Assembly (NCBI GenBank): GCA_934631985.1
Contig: CAKTYE010000048.1
Location: forward strand, 1-20,084
Reading direction: 5' to 3'
DNA length: 20,084 nucleotides
DNA from: an uncultured Clostridia bacterium
GTDB taxonomy: Bacteria; Bacillota; Clostridia; Christensenellales; Aristaeellaceae
A program made the position numbers and the translations under genes. Below the pieces are notes generated by a model. The model was given only the letters and a program-made list of their open reading frames with translations. It made no database searches and was not told where the DNA came from. This document shows positions 1 through 8,062 of the stretch, piece after piece; the first letter of the stretch is position 1, and every line of letters begins with the position of its first letter.

Positions 1-126
1 GATCATGACCATGACGTTGGCGGAGTCGGCCTTCAGGTCCTCCACCAGACGGGTCTCCCGGGTGATCTTGCTTTCATCGGCCTTCAGCTGCTTGGCGATC
101 ATCGCCCGCACCGTTTCAAATACCAT
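1..126 (-). CDS. acpP: Acyl carrier protein, N-terminal part (gene continues past left edge)
   Basis: The 42 visible residues read MVFETVRAMI through ADSANVMVMI. This is the N-terminal half of an acyl carrier protein, which carries growing fatty-acyl chains in the cytoplasm on a phosphopantetheine arm. The serine of the D-S-A-N-V-M stretch (residue 35) is in the place of the DSL-motif serine that receives the arm; the usual D-S-L is D-S-A here. The start is supported by a GGAGG 8 nt upstream. The gene follows plsX after 61 nt on the same strand, the usual Firmicute order, so the two are probably co-transcribed. The C-terminal half is outside the window, so integrity cannot be judged. Confidence 0.9.
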   Translation of the reverse strand, partial: MVFETVRAMIAKQLKADESKITRETRLVEDLKADSANVMVMI

Positions 127-187
127 GCTTGTGTCCTCCTTGCTTAGGATGCTTTTCGTTTGCACAATGTATGCATCAACCCCGCGG

Positions 188-1192
188 TCAAGCCTTGGGG
201 AGAATGCCTGCCAGGTTGGCGGAGATCAGCTCCACCACATTGCCCTCGATCATCTTCACGCACTGCCCGATGGCGCAGGCAATGGCATGACCGTCGCTGG
301 AGCCGTGGGCCTTAACCACAGCGCCCTGCACGCCCAGCAGCGGCGCGCCGCCCACTTCGGTGTAGTCCATGGTCTTTGCCACGCGCTTGAAGGCGGGCTT
401 TGCCAGCAGTGCTCCGAGCTTGCTGCGGGTGTCCGCCAGCAGCTCCTTCTTGATCATGTGCATCAGCGTGCCGGCAACGCCCTCCATGAACTTCAGCACC
501 AGGTTGCCGGAGAAGCCGTCGCACACCAGCACGTCCGCCTGATCGCCGGTGATGTCCCGGGCCTCGACGTTGCCCACAAAGTTGTAGGGGGCCTTTTCCA
601 TCAAGGGGTACACGGCCTTGACCAGGGCGTTGCCCTTTTCGCTTTCCGCGCCGATGTTGATGAGGCCCACGCGGGGGTTCTTCATGCCCATCACGCTTTC
701 CATGTAGGCGCTGCCCATGACGGCGAACTGGTTCAGCCAATCGGGCTGGCAGTCCACGTTTGCGCCGCAGTCAATGAGCAGGAAATTGCCCTTGCCGTTG
801 GGCAGCAGCGGAGCCAGCGCGGGCCGCTCGATGCCGGGGATGCGGCCCAGACGGAACATGCCGCCTGCCAGCACCGCGCCGGTGGAGCCTGCGGACACGA
901 AGCCGTCCGCTTCCTTGTCCCGCACCTGCAGCATACCCATCACCGTGGCGGACTTTGTCTTGCGGCGAACGCCCATCACGGGGCTTTCATGGTTGGTGAT
1001 GACCTCCGGTGCGTCCAGCACCGTCAGGCGGCTGCGCACATCGTCGCAAGCCGTCAGCAGGGGCGTGAGGGCTGCCGGATCGCCCGCCAGGGTGATCTCC
1101 AGCTGCGGGAACTTCCGCAGGGCCTCGATCGCGCCTGCAACAGGAGCCTGGGGCGCGTTGTCGCCGCCCATGGCGTCCAGAAAAATACGCAT
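188..1192 (-). CDS. plsX: Phosphate acyltransferase PlsX
   Basis: This 334-residue protein begins MRIFLDAMGGDNAP, the signature N-terminus of PlsX. PlsX converts acyl-ACP and phosphate to acyl-phosphate, the acyl donor for PlsY in phosphatidic acid synthesis. Further family landmarks are a GSTGA stretch and VCDGFSGN in the C-terminal half, and the length is normal for the family. The reading frame extends upstream to an ATG at 1261, but the start at 1192 is preferred because GGAGG lies about 8 nt before it and the family N-terminus begins there. A promoter lies at 1233-1261. The upstream neighbour is a divergent tRNA rather than the rpmF gene often found before plsX. acpP follows downstream. 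Confidence 0.96.
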   Translation of the reverse strand: MRIFLDAMGGDNAPQAPVAGAIEALRKFPQLEITLAGDPAALTPLLTACDDVRSRLTVLDAPEVITNHESPVMGVRRKTKSATVMGMLQVRDKEADGFVSAGSTGAVLAGGMFRLGRIPGIERPALAPLLPNGKGNFLLIDCGANVDCQPDWLNQFAVMGSAYMESVMGMKNPRVGLINIGAESEKGNALVKAVYPLMEKAPYNFVGNVEARDITGDQADVLVCDGFSGNLVLKFMEGVAGTLMHMIKKELLADTRSKLGALLAKPAFKRVAKTMDYTEVGGAPLLGVQGAVVKAHGSSDGHAIACAIGQCVKMIEGNVVELISANLAGILPKA

Positions 1193-1232
1193 CAGGGGAG
1201 CCTCCTTCAGGAATGAATCCAATGAATGATTT

Positions 1233-1261
1233 ATTTTACCACGGACGCGGAAGGATTGCAA
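1233..1261 (-). promoter_or_regulatory. Predicted sigma-70/SigA promoter for plsX-acpP
   Basis: On the minus strand, TTGCAA (1256-1261) and TAAAAT (1233-1238) are separated by 17 nt, and the plsX start codon lies about 40 nt further on. No FapR-type operator was recognised. Predicted from sequence only. Confidence 0.7.
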
Positions 1262-1297
1262 GCAAGCGGGAAAGGGGATGCAAGCGTGCTGCGCGGT

Positions 1298-1327
1298 TTG
1301 ACTTTCCCCACAGAAGCGTGGTATAAT
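1298..1327 (+). promoter_or_regulatory. Predicted strong promoter for tRNA-Leu
   Basis: TTGACT (1298-1303) and a perfect TATAAT (1322-1327) are separated by 18 nt. The tRNA begins at 1337, about 10 nt after the -10 box, so the predicted transcript starts almost at the mature 5' end. This promoter and the plsX promoter face away from each other within about 100 bp. Confidence 0.8.
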
Positions 1328-1336
1328 AAATTATTC

Positions 1337-1419
1337 GCTGATGTGGTGGAATGGCAGACACCGGGGACTTAAAATCCCCTGCTTTAACCGGCGTGCGGGT
1401 TCGAGTCCCGCCATCAGCA
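1337..1419 (+). tRNA. tRNA-Leu (anticodon UAA)
   Basis: An 83-nt class II tRNA with complete cloverleaf pairing. The acceptor arms are GCTGATG (1337-1343) and CATCAGC (1412-1418), with discriminator A at 1419. The anticodon stem GGGGA/TCCCC encloses loop CTTAAAA, which places anticodon TAA at 1370-1372, reading UUA leucine codons. A long variable arm precedes the T-arm GCGGG-TTCGAGT-CCCGC. The genomic sequence after the discriminator is CGG, so the 3' CCA is not encoded and must be added by nucleotidyltransferase. The gene stands alone between its own promoter and terminator. Confidence 0.97.
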
Positions 1420-1436
1420 CGGAAAGCATGTAAAAT

Positions 1437-1479
1437 GGTCCGCCCCTTTGAAGAAAATGGGGGGCGGACCGTTTATTTT
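1437..1479. terminator. Intrinsic terminator, probably bidirectional (tRNA-Leu and convergent MBL gene)
   Basis: A 10-bp perfect GC-rich stem, GGTCCGCCCC (1437-1446) with GGGGCGGACC (1461-1470), encloses a 14-nt loop. On the plus strand it is followed by GTTTATTTT. On the minus strand it is followed by ATTTTACA. It therefore sits correctly to end both the tRNA transcript and the long minus-strand operon that finishes at 1486. Confidence 0.85.
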
Positions 1480-1485
1480 GGACTT

Positions 1486-2334
1486 TTATGCCTTTTCGTT
1501 CTTCCCGTAAATAGCCTGATCCACATCCAGCGGCGCATCAAGCACAGGATAATTGATGCAGCTTTGTCCGACCTGCACACGGCGGATTTGGTTCAGCGCT
1601 GCCAGACCCAGCTTGTATGTTGGCAATCCCTCACGGGATACGATGTCTGGCTTACCATCCACAACATGCTGTGCTGCCGTAATGAAGTCATCCAGGTAGT
1701 CCTTGCAGATGGGACAGCCGTTATGGTTTGGCATAATGAAGTCATATTCGCTTTCCCGCTGCTTCAGCCGAAGCATGTTGTGCAGAAAGGCCGGAACAGC
1801 CGCTTCGGAGAACATGTTGGCTTGTCCTGCGTCAAATTCATCACCGCAGAACAGCAAGCGGCGTCCATGATCCAGGAAGGTCAGGCTACTGTCACAATGT
1901 GCGGGCGTGTAAAGCACTTCAACGTCTCGATCGCCAAGCTGGAAAACATAGCCATCATTCACATCCAGCATTTGATAGTCGGGATACGGCATGTTCTGTA
2001 TCCAGGATTCGTTCAGGGGCGCGAACGACTTGCGGGCGTAAGCCTTGGCGTTGGGGTGCATATAGACTGCGGGATACCAGAAGTTGCCGCCGGTGTGGTC
2101 AAAGTGACCATGGGTATTGACGACCATCAGCTCCCGCCCTTCACGCAGCTCCTCCACAAGATTGGGGAAGTCGCCGCGACCATAGGCGGTATCAATGAGC
2201 AGGGCCTTTTCCTTACCCAGCAGCAAGAAGGTATCAAGGGCTTCGCCGTAATGAATGACGATTGTATCGGGATACAGCTTCCAGTAGCGGTAAGGCTCAT
2301 CATCCGGCAGAGAAACAATGGGATAGCGCTTCAT
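1486..2334 (-). CDS. Metallo-beta-lactamase-fold hydrolase
   Basis: This 282-residue protein has the metal-binding signature of the MBL superfamily. NTHGHFDHTGG at 73-83 supplies H75, H77, D79 and H80, TPAHCDSS supplies H146, CGDEFD supplies D165, and PNHNG supplies H204. These fit a two-metal hydrolase of the glyoxalase II/lactonase/phosphodiesterase type. No signal peptide is visible, so it should be cytoplasmic. AAAGGAGC about 8 nt before the ATG supports the start. It is the last gene of the minus-strand run, 38 nt after the GH36-like gene, and it ends beside the terminator at 1437-1479. The substrate cannot be read from sequence. A thioester, lactone or phosphoester hydrolase serving the sugar pathway is possible but is inference. 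Confidence 0.85.
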   Translation of the reverse strand: MKRYPIVSLPDDEPYRYWKLYPDTIVIHYGEALDTFLLLGKEKALLIDTAYGRGDFPNLVEELREGRELMVVNTHGHFDHTGGNFWYPAVYMHPNAKAYARKSFAPLNESWIQNMPYPDYQMLDVNDGYVFQLGDRDVEVLYTPAHCDSSLTFLDHGRRLLFCGDEFDAGQANMFSEAAVPAFLHNMLRLKQRESEYDFIMPNHNGCPICKDYLDDFITAAQHVVDGKPDIVSREGLPTYKLGLAALNQIRRVQVGQSCINYPVLDAPLDVDQAIYGKNEKA

Positions 2335-2372
2335 ACGATTCAGCTCCTTTGCAAAAATGAAGGATTTGATGC

Positions 2373-4355
2373 TCAGCGGGTCAGCTTCAAAATGGCGGAA
2401 TCCATAGGCGGCAGCGCGCAGGTGAGGGTATCACGGAAGCTCCAGCTTATCTGGCGGTTGAGGTCGGTCAGTGTGCCGTTATCCGGCAATCCGGCACGGC
2501 TGGCAAGCACCTGAACGGTTTGCGGTGTGGTGCAGAAATTAAAACAGGCAATATACCAGCCGTCGTCAGCTTTCAGTGTGAATACTGCCGTGCTGTCGTC
2601 ATGCAGCTCAACAGGCGTAAATGCGCGTCCGAGCCGGGCCAGCGCATTGATGGCAGGCTGATCTGCCAGCGCCCTTGCGCGCGCAATGCTGGGGGCCGCA
2701 TGCAGGCTGTCGGGGCCAAAGTCATCGCTGAGCAGCATGACGGTACCCGAGATGGCGGCGGCATTGTAGCGGGAACGCGCCTCCTCAAGGGTCGTCGGCG
2801 CGCGCCCGTCGATCTCTGAGCGATACAGCGCAATATGATCCGGGTCGTTGAAATGATACAGCCGACCGCTTTCCCACCAGCCAAAGGTCAATGCGTTCAG
2901 CACATAGTGCGTATCCTCCACATGCCCGAAGCTGTCGCAGCAGCAACGGCGCGCATGCCCATAACCAGCAGGGAAAAGAGGCGCAATGGACAGGCTGATA
3001 AAGATCGAGTGCTTCGCCCGGCTCAGCTCATCCAGCAAAATCTGATAGGCCCGGTTAAGCGCGGCACGGCCCGTAGGAATGCTGGCATTGTAAAAATGTC
3101 CTTCAGTTGCGCCATGGGAAAGAAAATCTATTTTCAGGTAGTCAAAGTCCATGTCAACGACCTTTTTCATCAGGTCGCGGGCGTATTTTTCCCACAGCGG
3201 ATGGGTGCAGTCCAACGGCATCAAATTGTCGCAGGCGGGGAGCGGACGGCCCTGCGCATCGCAAAGCAGCAGATCGCGCAGCGTGGTTCCGCTGTCAGGG
3301 TCAATTACACGGTCCAGCCCCAGCTTAGGATGTCCCACAAAGGGGGCGCAGTAGGTGCCAACCTTTTGTCCACGCGCGTGAAAAGCCTTCACCATTTGCG
3401 CAATGCGCGCTTGATCCAGGCCGAAGGAGCCGTCCAGGTTGATATAGGTAGCACCCTGTTCATCGTGGAAGGAGGGCAGCTCGTGGATCAAATCACCCGC
3501 TGCCTGCCAGGCATCCAATGAAAGCCGTGCACCCAGTCCGGAATAGGTATTAAAGCCGAAGGGAACGCCGCCTGTCCAGGGAAGCGGCGGATGCAGCTCG
3601 GCACACAAATCGCCAAACTGTTCCAGGCCATGGCGAATGTCATCACACCAATGCAGGATGAAGCGGGCAGAGGCCACGCGCTTCCCTCGAACACAGCCGT
3701 GTGGCAGACTGTCATGGGTGCATGCATCCGCTGCACCGCAGAAGGCGCGGATAGAGCGGGCATCCGTAAAGCCGCATGCAATGGCGTTTTTCCACAGATC
3801 ATGATCCAGCGCCCCGACAAGGAGTCCCTCCCGTGTGTCGGGATAGAATATAGCCGTAACGTCATAGCTGCGCCGTCCGGGACGCAGGGGCGTTTCTTCA
3901 TAGCGAACCCACATATCATTGTCATAGGGGACAAGCAGCATGCGTTGATCCAGGGACAGGAACAGCGGCTTGCCGCTGGGATCTGGATAGGGCGTAGCAA
4001 TGGGAGCCAATTCCCGTGTGACGGTCTCTCCGGTGCAGTCAGTCAGAAAAACCTGTACGCTGATCCAGTCCTCGGTCTCCGGCAGCAATAGCTGCTGCTC
4101 CAGCTGAAGGCCATTCTCCTCAAAAATCGATGTAACGAGCACGCCCTTGCGGAGGCCGTCTGTCTGCGGCTGAACACTTACCTCTCTGCGCTCTCCTGTC
4201 TTGGTTGAAATGCGGCGGCCATCCACCGTTGCGGCATCGCTGTGCGCCCATTGAATGCGCTGCCTATGCAGCAGATAGAAAAAGGTTCCGTTGGAAAGCA
4301 GCTCAACGCCAACATTTCCGCAGGTGATCTGTTTTAGCACTTGGTAATCAGTCAT
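2373..4355 (-). CDS. Clan GH-D (GH36/melibiase-like) alpha-galactosidase-type hydrolase
   Basis: A 660-residue protein with an N-terminal beta-rich region (about 1-255) and a (beta/alpha)8-type catalytic region beginning at PFGFNTYSG (about 265). DYLKIDFLSH at 405-414 resembles the KxD nucleophile strand of GH27/GH36 and would make D410 the nucleophile. ARRCCCDSFG at 468-477 has the R-x3-D arrangement of the GH36 acid/base strand, pointing to D474. There is no signal peptide, so substrate would be cleaved in the cytoplasm after uptake. The start has AAAGGA about 9 nt upstream, and the first 8 nt overlap the end of the MFS transporter gene, implying translational coupling. Alpha-galactoside hydrolysis is the likeliest activity, but the family is broad (alpha-N-acetylgalactosaminidases and transferases occur) and the exact substrate is unknown. 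Confidence 0.75.
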   Translation of the reverse strand: MTDYQVLKQITCGNVGVELLSNGTFFYLLHRQRIQWAHSDAATVDGRRISTKTGERREVSVQPQTDGLRKGVLVTSIFEENGLQLEQQLLLPETEDWISVQVFLTDCTGETVTRELAPIATPYPDPSGKPLFLSLDQRMLLVPYDNDMWVRYEETPLRPGRRSYDVTAIFYPDTREGLLVGALDHDLWKNAIACGFTDARSIRAFCGAADACTHDSLPHGCVRGKRVASARFILHWCDDIRHGLEQFGDLCAELHPPLPWTGGVPFGFNTYSGLGARLSLDAWQAAGDLIHELPSFHDEQGATYINLDGSFGLDQARIAQMVKAFHARGQKVGTYCAPFVGHPKLGLDRVIDPDSGTTLRDLLLCDAQGRPLPACDNLMPLDCTHPLWEKYARDLMKKVVDMDFDYLKIDFLSHGATEGHFYNASIPTGRAALNRAYQILLDELSRAKHSIFISLSIAPLFPAGYGHARRCCCDSFGHVEDTHYVLNALTFGWWESGRLYHFNDPDHIALYRSEIDGRAPTTLEEARSRYNAAAISGTVMLLSDDFGPDSLHAAPSIARARALADQPAINALARLGRAFTPVELHDDSTAVFTLKADDGWYIACFNFCTTPQTVQVLASRAGLPDNGTLTDLNRQISWSFRDTLTCALPPMDSAILKLTR

Positions 4356-5547
4356 GTTGCACGTCCTTTCGTTTTAACGTGTAGCTATAGCATACGTAAA
4401 GCCCCAGGGCGCAGAAAACTAAAAGCATTGCGAAAAGCCGATAGGTGGAGGCCGTTCCCAGTGTAGAAACAGCCTGCCCGCCAAGCAGATACCCCGTCAG
4501 TCCACCCAACCCGCTTTGGCACAGCACCAGCAGGCTTTGTCCCTGCGATTGCTGTGATGCGGGAAGATGCTCGCTGACATAGGTCACACAGCAATAGTAC
4601 AGGGGCATATAGCTGACGCTTTGCAGGGTGGAGGCAGCGTAAATCAGCGGAAGGATGCCCAGGCTGATGAGTGCAAGCCGCAGGGCAAAGGCGATGCAGC
4701 ACAGGCAGAGAAGGCGCATGATCGGTTGCCTTTGAACCAGTCGATGCATCAGCAGCAGGGTCGGCACTTCGCTCAGGGCAGAAAAAGTGCTGGCGATGGC
4801 GATCTCTAAATGTCCATAGCCCAGCCCAACCAGAAAGGAGCCAAAGTAAGCGGAAAGCACGGAAAGTCCTGTATACCCCAGAAAGGCAAAAGCAAGGACA
4901 AACCAGAATTCGGGCTGCAATTGCCGCAAAAGTCCCTGCGAGAGGGGCGCACGAGCGTGATGCGCTATGCTGCTGTCAGCCGCTGATTCCTGAGGAAAGG
5001 TAAGAATCAGCGCTGCATACAGCAAAAAGGAAGCTGCTGCAATGGGGAACATGATCGCACCTGTGCCGTGCAAGAAAAAGCCGCAGAAAATAACAACGAT
5101 AGCATAGCCTAGCGTGCCGCCCAGCCTGACCCTGGAAAAGGGAATGCCCAGCGCCTTGGAACGCATCAGAACAATGGAATCGCTCAGGGGAACCAAAGAG
5201 GTAACAAAGACATTCAGCAGGAGCATTGCAGCAAGGGTTGAGATGAAGCTGCGGCACCGATACAAAAGCAGCAGCGCCACAGCCGACCCTGTACATACAA
5301 GGGCCAGTACCTGTTTGCGTTTGCCCGTGCGGTCCGCCAGGCGCGCCCATAAGGGAGAGGCCATCAGGTACATCAGTGGAGACAGGCTGAACAGGATACC
5401 CATTTCTCCTGCGGAAAGCCCTGTCCGCGTAAAGTAGGCGGAGAGAAAGGTCGCATAAATGGCAGGGCAGACATAGACAAAGGCGTTTGCCAGCAGAATA
5501 GAAGCCAGCGCCCAACGCTGCGAAACGGAAGCGGGATGTTTTTTCAT
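4348..5547 (-). CDS. MFS sugar/oligosaccharide transporter
   Basis: A 399-residue, very hydrophobic protein with about twelve membrane segments in two halves, as expected for a major facilitator carrier in the cytoplasmic membrane. The loop after the second segment reads WARLADRTGKRK, matching the MFS motif A (G/A-x-L-a-D-r-x-G-r-r/k). GGTLGYAI after the fourth segment resembles the LacY/nucleoside-symporter-like MFS branch. The gene starts 6 nt after galM ends and overlaps the GH36-like gene by 8 nt, so uptake and hydrolysis are tightly coupled. The likely role is import of a galactoside that the next gene product cleaves. The Shine-Dalgarno is modest (AGAAGGGA about 11 nt upstream). Substrate and direction of transport are inferred from context only. 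Confidence 0.82.
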   Translation of the reverse strand: MKKHPASVSQRWALASILLANAFVYVCPAIYATFLSAYFTRTGLSAGEMGILFSLSPLMYLMASPLWARLADRTGKRKQVLALVCTGSAVALLLLYRCRSFISTLAAMLLLNVFVTSLVPLSDSIVLMRSKALGIPFSRVRLGGTLGYAIVVIFCGFFLHGTGAIMFPIAAASFLLYAALILTFPQESAADSSIAHHARAPLSQGLLRQLQPEFWFVLAFAFLGYTGLSVLSAYFGSFLVGLGYGHLEIAIASTFSALSEVPTLLLMHRLVQRQPIMRLLCLCCIAFALRLALISLGILPLIYAASTLQSVSYMPLYYCCVTYVSEHLPASQQSQGQSLLVLCQSGLGGLTGYLLGGQAVSTLGTASTYRLFAMLLVFCALGLYVCYSYTLKRKDVQHD

Positions 5548-5553
5548 TGCGGC

Positions 5554-6612
5554 TCATATCCCTTCTGCCGCCACATCAAAACGATAGGCGGTGACGGAAT
5601 GACAGGGTGTATTGGCAGGCACCAGCGCGGATGGGAAACGCGGCTCGTTTACGGCATTGGGATAGTGCTGTGTTTCCAGACAGAAGGCACAATGGGACAC
5701 ATACTGTGCGCCATCCTTGCCGGACAGGGCATGAGGCAGGCCGTTGAAGGTATACACCTGTATGCCAGGCATATCGGTATATACGGTCACGCGCCGCCCG
5801 CTGACTGGGTCGGTAACGCTGCCTGCACGTCGGTAGCCATCGCCATGCAGGCAATAATTGTGATCCAGTCCGCCGAACATGGCAATGTCCGGGTCATCTG
5901 AGGCAAACAGACTGCGGAAGGACTTAGGCTGACGCACATCCAGCGCGCTGCCATCCAGTGCGCGAATTTCGCCCGTGGGCAGCCCATCGGGCCGCGCAGG
6001 CAGATAGGCATTGGCAGAGACCTCCAGCAGCTGGTCTGCAATGCTGCCTGCAGCCTGTCCTGCAAGATTCAGAAACATATGATGCGTGGGATTCAGCACC
6101 GTGCGTTCTGTGCAGATCGCATCGTAGTCAATGCGCAGGGTCTGATCCTCCTCAAGCGTGTAGGTCACGCAAAGCTCCAGCCTGCCGGGGAAGCCTGCCC
6201 ATGCGTCGTCCGTCAGGGTCAGCTGAACCCGGGCCGCATGCGGATCGGGAATGTGTGCCTGAAATACATGCCGTCCCCAGTTGCCGCTGGCACTGTGAAG
6301 CGTGAAGCCGGATGCATTGGTTTCCAGCTTGACCAGACGATCACCGTCCCGATAGCAGGCGTTGGCAATACGGTTGGCGCAGCGGCCTACCACCATCCCT
6401 ACGCCATAGGGGTGCCTCCAGTAGTCCTGCGCGGTATCTTGCCCCAGCGTGACGTCCGCAGCAACGCCCTGGCGGTCTGGGACCATCAACCTGTGCAGAA
6501 CCGCACCAAGGGTCAGAATTTCTGCGGACATACCGCAACCGTTATCCAGCACAATGCGTGTAATCTCACGCCCATCAGGAAGATGGCCAAAGGGGCGCTG
6601 TATTGCATACAT
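5554..6612 (-). CDS. galM: Aldose 1-epimerase (mutarotase)
   Basis: A 352-residue protein matching the GalM family throughout. It interconverts alpha and beta anomers of aldoses in the cytoplasm. Visible landmarks are GRCANRIA (76-83, the substrate-binding NR), LH at 105-106, NPTHHMFLNLAG (174-185), GLDHNY (248-253) and ETQHYPNAVNEP (313-324). H106 and H177/H178 would be the catalytic histidines and E313 the catalytic base. The usual LHGG after the first histidine is LHSA here, a small departure. GGGAGGA 6 nt upstream supports the ATG. It heads the four-gene galM-MFS-GH36-MBL segment, 73 nt after the cupin gene and its hairpin. Context points to galactose released by the flanking hydrolases, but GalM proteins accept several sugars. 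Confidence 0.93.
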   Translation of the reverse strand: MYAIQRPFGHLPDGREITRIVLDNGCGMSAEILTLGAVLHRLMVPDRQGVAADVTLGQDTAQDYWRHPYGVGMVVGRCANRIANACYRDGDRLVKLETNASGFTLHSASGNWGRHVFQAHIPDPHAARVQLTLTDDAWAGFPGRLELCVTYTLEEDQTLRIDYDAICTERTVLNPTHHMFLNLAGQAAGSIADQLLEVSANAYLPARPDGLPTGEIRALDGSALDVRQPKSFRSLFASDDPDIAMFGGLDHNYCLHGDGYRRAGSVTDPVSGRRVTVYTDMPGIQVYTFNGLPHALSGKDGAQYVSHCAFCLETQHYPNAVNEPRFPSALVPANTPCHSVTAYRFDVAAEGI

Positions 6613-6639
6613 GGGGAATCCTCCCTATTTTTGAAAAGC

Positions 6640-6675
6640 GGCACTGCCCAGCGTAAGCAGGCGCTGCGCAGTGCC
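6640..6675 (-). terminator. Hairpin between cupin and galM genes (terminator/attenuator)
   Basis: GGCACTGC (6640-6647) pairs with GCAGTGCC (6668-6675), and CAGCG (6649-6653) with CGCTG (6662-6666). The two helices are stacked on a single C/C position and close an 8-nt loop. Read on the minus strand, the stem follows the cupin stop codon by about 10 nt and is followed by GCTTTTC, a short T tract. No promoter was recognised between it and galM, so partial termination with read-through is likely. Confidence 0.65.
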
Positions 6676-6685
6676 ACCTTCAGGC

Positions 6686-7183
6686 TTATTCCAGCTCAAT
6701 GGCAATGGCTTCTTCGCCCAGCAGCTTTGCCTCAAAATCGTTGGCGAAGGTACGACCGGAGAGCAGACACAGGGAATGACCCGTCTCTTGCAGGCAGAAC
6801 AGCGAGCCATGGATGATCAGCGGATTCAAGCAAACGAAAGTGTTTTTGGGCACCACGAAGGCTTCCAGATGCTTGCTGGACAGCTTGCCCATCTCTGGCA
6901 GACCGACGAACAGAACCACGTCGCAGTCCAGGGGCAGAATGCCCTCACAGGTGTGGTGGTGGAATTCAATGAACTGAATGACAGGCTTATCCACCTTGCG
7001 CAGGGAGTTCACCGAGACAGTCGGGGGAAGTTCACCGCCAAAGGTCAGGGGAATCACGTCTGCAAAAAAGCCTGCGGGAAATACGGAACGGGCTGCCAGT
7101 GCCTTATCGTCCGTCAAATCAAGAAACGTACCGTATTTTTGAAAAGCATCCTCTGTCAGGGGCTTGGCTTGAATGGTGTTCAT
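6686..7183 (-). CDS. AllA-like (ureidoglycolate lyase family) cupin protein
   Basis: A 165-residue protein with the layout of the AllA/ureidoglycolate lyase family, a small cupin fold. KPLTEDAFQKYG at 7-18 matches the conserved family start. EFHHHTCEGILPLD at 73-86 corresponds to the AllA H-...-hPLG strand, followed by a VVLFVGLP strand. LEAFVVPKNTFVCLNPLIIHG at about 105-125 corresponds to the LRAFI...HRNVWHH region. It lies 19 nt after the class II aldolase, with GAAAGGAGA 5 nt before its ATG. No other purine or allantoin gene is present, so a role in allantoin breakdown is unlikely. A role on a sugar or keto acid intermediate, for example lyase, epimerase or isomerase, is only inference from context. 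Confidence 0.72.
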   Translation of the reverse strand: MNTIQAKPLTEDAFQKYGTFLDLTDDKALAARSVFPAGFFADVIPLTFGGELPPTVSVNSLRKVDKPVIQFIEFHHHTCEGILPLDCDVVLFVGLPEMGKLSSKHLEAFVVPKNTFVCLNPLIIHGSLFCLQETGHSLCLLSGRTFANDFEAKLLGEEAIAIELE

Positions 7184-7202
7184 GGGCGTCTCCTTTCAGC
7201 CG

Positions 7203-8045
7203 TCACACGGACAGCCTGCACAAATGGAGCTTTTGGGCAACATACCGGGTCAGGCCCTCGCGAATGTATTTCACATCAGAGAAGGGCTTGGTGGGATCGG
7301 CCTTTTCCAGCGCCTCGCGGTTCAGCTTGGCGTTCAGCATGAAGAACTCCGTCCCCACGTTGAATTTATTGATGCCGTTTTCAAAAGCCGCCGCCAGCTG
7401 ATCCTCGGGAATGCCGCTGCCGCCGTGCAGCACAAGGGGTGTGTCGGTGGCGGCGTTGATCTCCTGCAGGCGCTTGATGGACAGCTTGGGCTGCTTAACA
7501 TACACGCCATGGGCACTGCCGAAGGCTACCGCCAGCGAAGCCACACCCGTGGCCTCGGCAAAGGTCTTCGCATCCTCGGGCAGGGTGTAGGCGGCCTCAT
7601 CGTCAAAATCAGTCACCGTACCGGCGCTGCCGACATGCCCTAGCTCACCTTCCACGTCCACGCCGAAAATATTCGCCACGCGCACAACAGACTTTGTGAA
7701 GGCGATGTTCTCCTCCAGCGGCAGCAGGGAACCGTCCGCCATAACGGAGGTGAAGCCCTCGCGAATCGCTTCCACGATGAGGTCGAAGTCGCTGCAGTGA
7801 TCCAGATGCAGGCCCACAGGCACCTTCACATCCCGGGCAACGGTCTTCACCATTTCCGCAAAGATGTGCAGGGGACATACGGCGCGCATGGCAGGGTAGA
7901 GCATGATAATAATAGGCTTATGCTCCAGCTCGGCGGCGGTGATGGCGGCGGTAATGGTGTTTAGATCCAGGCAATCAAACGCATAAACGGAAGTATTGAC
8001 CTTCTCGGCGCTTTTCAGAATTTCCGAAACCTTTACCAGCGGCAT
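7203..8045 (-). CDS. Class II (zinc) ketose-bisphosphate aldolase family protein
   Basis: A 280-residue member of the FbaA/GatY/KbaY class II aldolase family, which performs retro-aldol cleavage of ketose phosphates to DHAP and an aldehyde. LHLDHC at 79-84 gives catalytic D82 and zinc ligand H83. VEGELGHVG at 131-139 is the glutamate-rich strand. AFGSAHGVY at 174-182 gives H179, and VLHGGSGIP at 205-213 gives H207. These positions are very close to those in tagatose-bisphosphate aldolase, but the family also contains fructose-bisphosphate and longer-chain enzymes such as YdjI. AAGGAGGG about 9 nt upstream supports the start. It follows the isomerase gene by 17 nt and precedes the cupin by 19 nt, so it is co-transcribed with them. 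The exact ketose phosphate is not deducible. Confidence 0.92.
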   Translation of the reverse strand: MPLVKVSEILKSAEKVNTSVYAFDCLDLNTITAAITAAELEHKPIIIMLYPAMRAVCPLHIFAEMVKTVARDVKVPVGLHLDHCSDFDLIVEAIREGFTSVMADGSLLPLEENIAFTKSVVRVANIFGVDVEGELGHVGSAGTVTDFDDEAAYTLPEDAKTFAEATGVASLAVAFGSAHGVYVKQPKLSIKRLQEINAATDTPLVLHGGSGIPEDQLAAAFENGINKFNVGTEFFMLNAKLNREALEKADPTKPFSDVKYIREGLTRYVAQKLHLCRLSV

Positions 8046-8062
8046 ATGGGTGTCCCTCCTTC

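Noticed and set aside
5..1216. Long plus-strand open frame opposite plsX
   Set aside because: It is antisense to a well-supported plsX, has a low-complexity His/Ala/Gln-rich translation and no ribosome binding site. It is a composition shadow of a GC-rich gene.
1351..2514. Plus-strand open frame beginning inside the tRNA and running over the MBL gene
   Set aside because: It starts within the tRNA-Leu sequence, crosses the terminator hairpin and has no recognisable domain. The minus-strand MBL gene has metal motifs and a ribosome binding site.
6686..7183. Annotation as a true ureidoglycolate lyase (allA) in allantoin catabolism
   Set aside because: Family resemblance is clear, but no other ureide gene is present and the operon is devoted to sugars, so only the fold or family is claimed.
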